From contig JAZNAG010000044.1 in the NCBI GenBank assembly GCA_045586405.1, forward strand, positions 1-50,683: a stretch of DNA of 50,683 bases. The letters are read 5' to 3'. Under the pieces are notes generated by a model. That model saw only the letters and a program-made list of their open reading frames with translations. It did no database searches and was not told the origin of the DNA. A program made the position numbers and the translations under genes. Below, piece after piece: positions 47,828 through 50,683 of the stretch (positions within the stretch are counted from its first letter, which is position 1; every line of letters begins with the position of its first letter). Source of the DNA: SIG607 sp045586405 (lineage in GTDB: Bacteria > Bacillota > Clostridia > Oscillospirales > Acutalibacteraceae).

Positions 47828-48181
47828 ATGATTAGTAAAGGTAAGTTAACAGGAATAGGTTTATTTTCATTAGAAATATTACATTTAATTTCTGCTGGTA
47901 AAAAGGAAACTCTTAAGGATATCGAATCCCATTTAGATACTGCCGATTTGATAGAATATCTTAGCCAAAAATACGATGAAGAGTTTAGTATTAAATTTGA
48001 TAATACTAACTATGATAATTCAGAAATCAATAAATATTTTACTAATTATAGCGGCTATATAGAGGGAAATGAAGACAGAAAATATGGGATTTTGAATCAA
48101 GACGACGGCCTTTTGTTAATATTAGCGTTATTAACAGATAAAATAGAAAGAGAATGTATCAACTGGTCTGTTGATAATTAA
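47828..48181 (+). CDS. Small protein paired with the GHKL ATPase
   Basis: 117 residues from ATG 47828, chosen because AAAGGAG is 10 nt upstream; an in-frame ATG at 47819 would be only 1 nt from that site. It is acidic (many Asp and Glu) and helical at both ends, with no recognised domain, signal peptide or membrane helix. The gap to the GHKL gene is 21 bp and a terminator follows, so the two form an operon. It may be a partner, specificity or inhibitor subunit; that is inference from position. Confidence 0.7.
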   Translation: MISKGKLTGIGLFSLEILHLISAGKKETLKDIESHLDTADLIEYLSQKYDEEFSIKFDNTNYDNSEINKYFTNYSGYIEGNEDRKYGILNQDDGLLLILALLTDKIERECINWSVDN

Positions 48182-48221
48182 TATTATCATAGAAATCCAT
48201 AACTGAGCAATTGAAAATTGA

Positions 48222-48262
48222 AGGATCTACTTTCACATAAATGAAGGTAGATCCTGTTTTTA
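48222..48262 (+). terminator. Terminator of the GHKL operon
   Basis: A 14-bp stem AGGATCTACTTTCA/TGAAGGTAGATCCT (one wobble) followed by GTTTTTAAT. Confidence 0.9.
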
Positions 48263-48481
48263 ATACAATTTTTTAATTCTTTTGTAAATGTAGTACGGCT
48301 TTGAGTAAAGATATGTACCGATTTTATCTGCTTCTACAAGAGTATTTATAAACTCGTCATATTCTTCATTTGTAAGCACACCTGTGTTTTCGCCATCTAC
48401 CCAGCCAGTTGTTCCGCTAATAAGCCGATATAGATTATTTTTAAGAACATAAACACTAATTTTAAGATTAGATAAAAGAAA
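48260..48481 (-). pseudogene. Gene remnant, unidentified
   Basis: A minus-strand frame of about 74 codons without ATG, GTG or a ribosome site at its head. Its composition (GTTGWVDGENTGVLTNEEYD, then a Lys- and Tyr-rich tail KPYYIYKRIKKLY) looks like the true C-terminal end of a protein rather than chance. The rest of the gene is absent. This stretch fills most of the 380-bp gap between the GHKL operon and the AraC gene; nothing else is seen there except terminator and promoter. Confidence 0.4.
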
Positions 48482-48506
48482 TTATAAATCAGATAATAAC
48501 TGAACA

Positions 48507-48535
48507 TTGAAGGGAAAGTCGAAATATGGTAAAAT
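48507..48535 (+). promoter_or_regulatory. Sigma-A promoter of the AraC-HAD-NUDIX operon
   Basis: TTGAAG at 48507-48512, 17-bp spacer, TAAAAT at 48530-48535. Confidence 0.65.
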
Positions 48536-48560
48536 ATGAATAGATGAAGGTGGTGGAAAT

Positions 48561-49484
48561 ATGGAACACATTACAGTTGGCAGAAAGTATAACGAAGGAA
48601 AGGTTGCTTTTGTTGAGTGTGTTAAGAATGGTTCGCTTGATGATATCAATATTAAGGATAAGTGCTTTTTGCTCATTATACTCACTAAAGGTAAATTGGA
48701 ATTTAAAGTCGGTGGTGAAAAAGTTACCGCTAACGCTCCGTCTTTTTTGTGCTTTGACGAGTTGGAAAATCCGGTGCTCATATCAAAATCAAAAGCTCGT
48801 TACACCTGTGTGTACTTCCATCCCAAATTTCTAAATATTAATATGACCTTTGAGCTTTTGCGTTCTAAAAATTACGGTGATATCGCTACTACCCACGATA
48901 TGTTTATGCTAAAGCCTTTCATTGATAAAGCGTATGTAATTCCTATTGCAGATACACAGGTAGAAAAGATAGAACATTCTGCCGATTATATGTTAGAAGA
49001 ATTAACCGAGCAAAGAGATTGGTATTGGTCTTGTAGAGGCCGTTCCTACTTTATGGAGATTATTATAGCATTAGAGCGTATGTATGGTCTTATAGGCTAT
49101 GGCTTAACCCATCAAAAATCGGACAACGCACCAATTATTAAAAATCCAAAACTTCGTGAAGCGGTGTTGTATATAGAAAGCCATTATGGTAATAGCATAA
49201 CCTTGTCCGATATATCAACAAATGCCGGAATAAATCACACGACCCTTACCGCACTTATGAAAGAAGAACTAGGTTGTACGGCAATTGAATATTTGATGCA
49301 ATACCGAATTGCCATTGCAAAAAAGCAACTTGCTTTTACTGATGTTCCTATCAAGGATATTTCTAATATGGTAGGGTTCAAAACGGTACAACACTTCAAC
49401 CGAATTTTTAAAGAAATAACTAACACAACCCCTGCGGAATTTCGCAAATCGGCGGTACAAAAACGAAAGGATGAGCTTAGGTGA
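48561..49484 (+). CDS. AraC-family transcriptional regulator
   Basis: 307 residues. N-terminal cupin-like sensing domain (about 20-110, with LIILTKGKLEFKVGGEKVTA) and a C-terminal double helix-turn-helix (about 205-300): ITLSDISTNAGINHTTLTAL, then IKDISNMVGFKTVQHFNRIF, typical of AraC/XylS proteins. The second helix-turn-helix closes with the family pattern TPAEFRKS. It probably responds to a small molecule and controls its own operon, since the HAD gene begins with GTG overlapping its stop by four bases. The start has GGTGGTGG 4 to 6 nt upstream. Confidence 0.9.
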   Translation: MEHITVGRKYNEGKVAFVECVKNGSLDDINIKDKCFLLIILTKGKLEFKVGGEKVTANAPSFLCFDELENPVLISKSKARYTCVYFHPKFLNINMTFELLRSKNYGDIATTHDMFMLKPFIDKAYVIPIADTQVEKIEHSADYMLEELTEQRDWYWSCRGRSYFMEIIIALERMYGLIGYGLTHQKSDNAPIIKNPKLREAVLYIESHYGNSITLSDISTNAGINHTTLTALMKEELGCTAIEYLMQYRIAIAKKQLAFTDVPIKDISNMVGFKTVQHFNRIFKEITNTTPAEFRKSAVQKRKDELR

Positions 49485-50161
49485 AATATAAAGCTATCTT
49501 TTTCGATCGTGATGGTACACTCACATATTTTGACAAAGAAAAAGAACTTTGGCGCGATCAGATAATTAGCCAATGGAGTGGTAAGCCTTTCGAGCTACCC
49601 TACGACAAAATGACGAAGCTGTTTATCCTTGCAAGTCAAGGAAAAAAGCCTTGGTATAAAACAGTTGACGATGAGAGGGGATTTTTCAAAAGGTTCTATC
49701 GTCAGCTACTAATTGATGAAGGTGTTAAAAAGGATATAGATGGTCGAGCAAAATTATTGTTCAATGAACTATGGTGTAACGGAGATCGTGCCTTATTTCC
49801 TGAAACCGTAGAAGTGCTAGAGTATTTTTATAAGAACGGATATAAAATGGGCGTTATAAGTGACACCTCACCATCACTTGAATACACTCTGCAGCAATTA
49901 GGAATTGCTAAATACTTCACTTCTTTTACCGCAAGTTCTTTAGTAGGAGCAGGCAAACCAAGTCCAATCATTTTTAATGCGGCACTTAACGCACAAGGCG
50001 TTTTAGCGCAGGAAAGTTTATATGTCGATGACTATAAACCTGAAGCTGATGGAGCAAGAGAACAAGGTTTCACCTCATTCTTAATAGATCGAAGCGGCAA
50101 TAATACTGACAAGTGGAGTATTCAAAGTTTGAAACAATTAATTGATTTCGTGGAGGGTTAA
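49481..50161 (+). CDS. HAD-family phosphatase (phosphoglycolate phosphatase-like)
   Basis: 226 residues. HAD motif I FFDRDGTLT (DxDGT nucleophile pair), motif II SDTSPS, motif III lysine in GAGKPSPIIFNAAL and motif IV YVDDYKPEADGA. The cap lies between motifs I and II, as in the PGP/beta-phosphoglucomutase subgroup. It should be a small-molecule phosphatase. It begins with GTG 49481, overlapping the AraC stop by four bases, with GAGCTTAGG as a weak site. The NUDIX gene starts one base after its stop. Confidence 0.88.
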   Translation: MKYKAIFFDRDGTLTYFDKEKELWRDQIISQWSGKPFELPYDKMTKLFILASQGKKPWYKTVDDERGFFKRFYRQLLIDEGVKKDIDGRAKLLFNELWCNGDRALFPETVEVLEYFYKNGYKMGVISDTSPSLEYTLQQLGIAKYFTSFTASSLVGAGKPSPIIFNAALNAQGVLAQESLYVDDYKPEADGAREQGFTSFLIDRSGNNTDKWSIQSLKQLIDFVEG

Positions 50162-50162
50162 A

Positions 50163-50606
50163 ATGCGTGAACCATATCAAATATTATCAATTCCATATCG
50201 TGTAGTTGACGGTACACCTTTGTTCTGCATCTTTCGCAGAGCAGATAGTAGTTATTGGCAATTTATTGCCGGAGGCGGAGAAAATGGAGAAACACCTACC
50301 CAAGCAGCTATAAGAGAAACAATAGAAGAGATTGGTGTTGGTCCTATAAACATTAAGCAACTTACCTGTATCTCTTATGTTCCGGCAGAAGTTATTGCGG
50401 AAAGCAGACGGCAACATTGGGATAAAAACACCTTTGTTATTCCCGAATATTCATTTGCGTTTGAGTGCGATTTAGAGCCTACGCTATCAAATGAACATAC
50501 TGAATATAAATGGCTTACATATGATGAGGCAAGAAAACTATTAAAATGGGATTCAAATAAGGTTGCTTTGTATGAAGTTAAATGTCGTTTGGAGAACAAA
50601 AAATGA
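50163..50606 (+). CDS. NUDIX hydrolase
   Basis: 147 residues from ATG 50163, with GGAGGG 7 nt upstream. The Nudix box is complete: GGGENGETPTQAAIRETIEEIG, in which GX5EX7REUXEEXGU spacing holds and the Glu residues bind metal. These enzymes cleave nucleoside diphosphates linked to other groups, for example oxidised or damaged nucleotides. Together with a HAD phosphatase and a peptidase-E-like gene it forms a clean-up type operon under an AraC regulator. Its stop overlaps the next ATG (ATGA). Confidence 0.92.
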   Translation: MREPYQILSIPYRVVDGTPLFCIFRRADSSYWQFIAGGGENGETPTQAAIRETIEEIGVGPINIKQLTCISYVPAEVIAESRRQHWDKNTFVIPEYSFAFECDLEPTLSNEHTEYKWLTYDEARKLLKWDSNKVALYEVKCRLENKK

Positions 50607-50683
50607 TTGCACTATTATCTAATGGTATTACAAGTGAAGCTTTAAAAAACGCATTAAGCAAATATATTTCGCTATTATCTAGT
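50603..50683 (+). CDS. Start of a peptidase E (S51)-like gene, cut by the window edge
   Basis: Twenty-seven codons are visible from ATG 50603, overlapping the NUDIX stop by four bases and open to the end of the window. The beginning IALLSNGITSEALKNALSKY resembles the first strand and helix of peptidase E or class I glutamine-amidotransferase-like proteins, which start with a strand ending in S-N-G. Too little is present to see the catalytic serine, so the call is tentative. Confidence 0.5.
   Translation, partial: MIALLSNGITSEALKNALSKYISLLSS

Overview
The window is AT-rich, low-GC Firmicute chromosome, most likely from an uncultured gut-type member of the Clostridia. The evidence is strong AGGAGG-type ribosome binding sites, consensus sigma-A promoters with 17-bp spacers, the Clostridia/Bacilli gene order nusB-xseA-xseB-ispA-dxs-tlyA-nadK-argR-recN, a yajC gene followed by a TIGR04086-type membrane protein, and a TAXI-type TRAP transporter. 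No rRNA and no CRISPR array are visible. Two tRNA genes (Leu-CAG and Ser-UGA) are present.

Layout. 1-500: the 3' end of a large serine recombinase, probably the edge of an integrated element, beside tRNA-Leu. 0.8-4.8 kb: a MarR regulator with a palindromic operator and a heterodimeric ABC exporter. 4.8-10.2 kb: a DUF1846 protein, an alpha/beta hydrolase, a PlsC-like acyltransferase with a zinc ribbon, a YgjP-type metallopeptidase and a PHP phosphoesterase. 10.2-13.2 kb: a TAXI TRAP uptake system. 13.3-14.5 kb: a cobalamin riboswitch controlling a transcobalamin-like lipoprotein and an ECF S component. 14.9-22.3 kb: sugar and serine metabolism (TIM-barrel isomerase, GH36 alpha-galactosidase, serC-serA, a KDG-kinase-like PfkB enzyme, a second PHP enzyme). 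22.3-24.4 kb: a minus-strand operon of DivIVA-like protein, orphan fumarase beta subunit and HAD hydrolase. 24.5-32.9 kb: the nusB-to-recN housekeeping operon. 32.9-38.3 kb: a GerQ-like protein, dapA-dapB, queA-tgt, yajC and small membrane or unknown proteins.

38.3-48.5 kb is an accessory island. It begins with an amidase gene cut short beside a small element with terminal inverted repeats. Next come a tocopherol-cyclase-like gene and a tyrosine recombinase. Directly beside the recombinase are two perfect 32-bp inverted repeats enclosing two convergent genes. Each repeat looks like a recombinase core site: 10-bp inverted arms around a 7-bp centre. A consensus promoter points into the segment from the left, a terminator hairpin closes it on the right, and nothing separates the two genes. 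This is the layout expected of a DNA-inversion switch that expresses one of two effectors. Both candidate effectors contain a TIR / nucleoside-deoxyribosyltransferase-like domain. I regard this as the most interesting object in the window; inversion itself is an inference. The island continues with a VbhA-like small protein and HipA-like kinase pair, an unknown 509-aa protein, and a GHKL ATPase fused to a PD-(D/E)XK-like domain with a small partner. All of these look like phage-defence or toxin-type cargo.

48.5 kb to the end: a compact operon of AraC regulator, HAD hydrolase, NUDIX hydrolase and the start of a peptidase-E-like gene. Start codons were chosen by ribosome binding site and promoter position, so several genes begin later than their longest possible reading frame.
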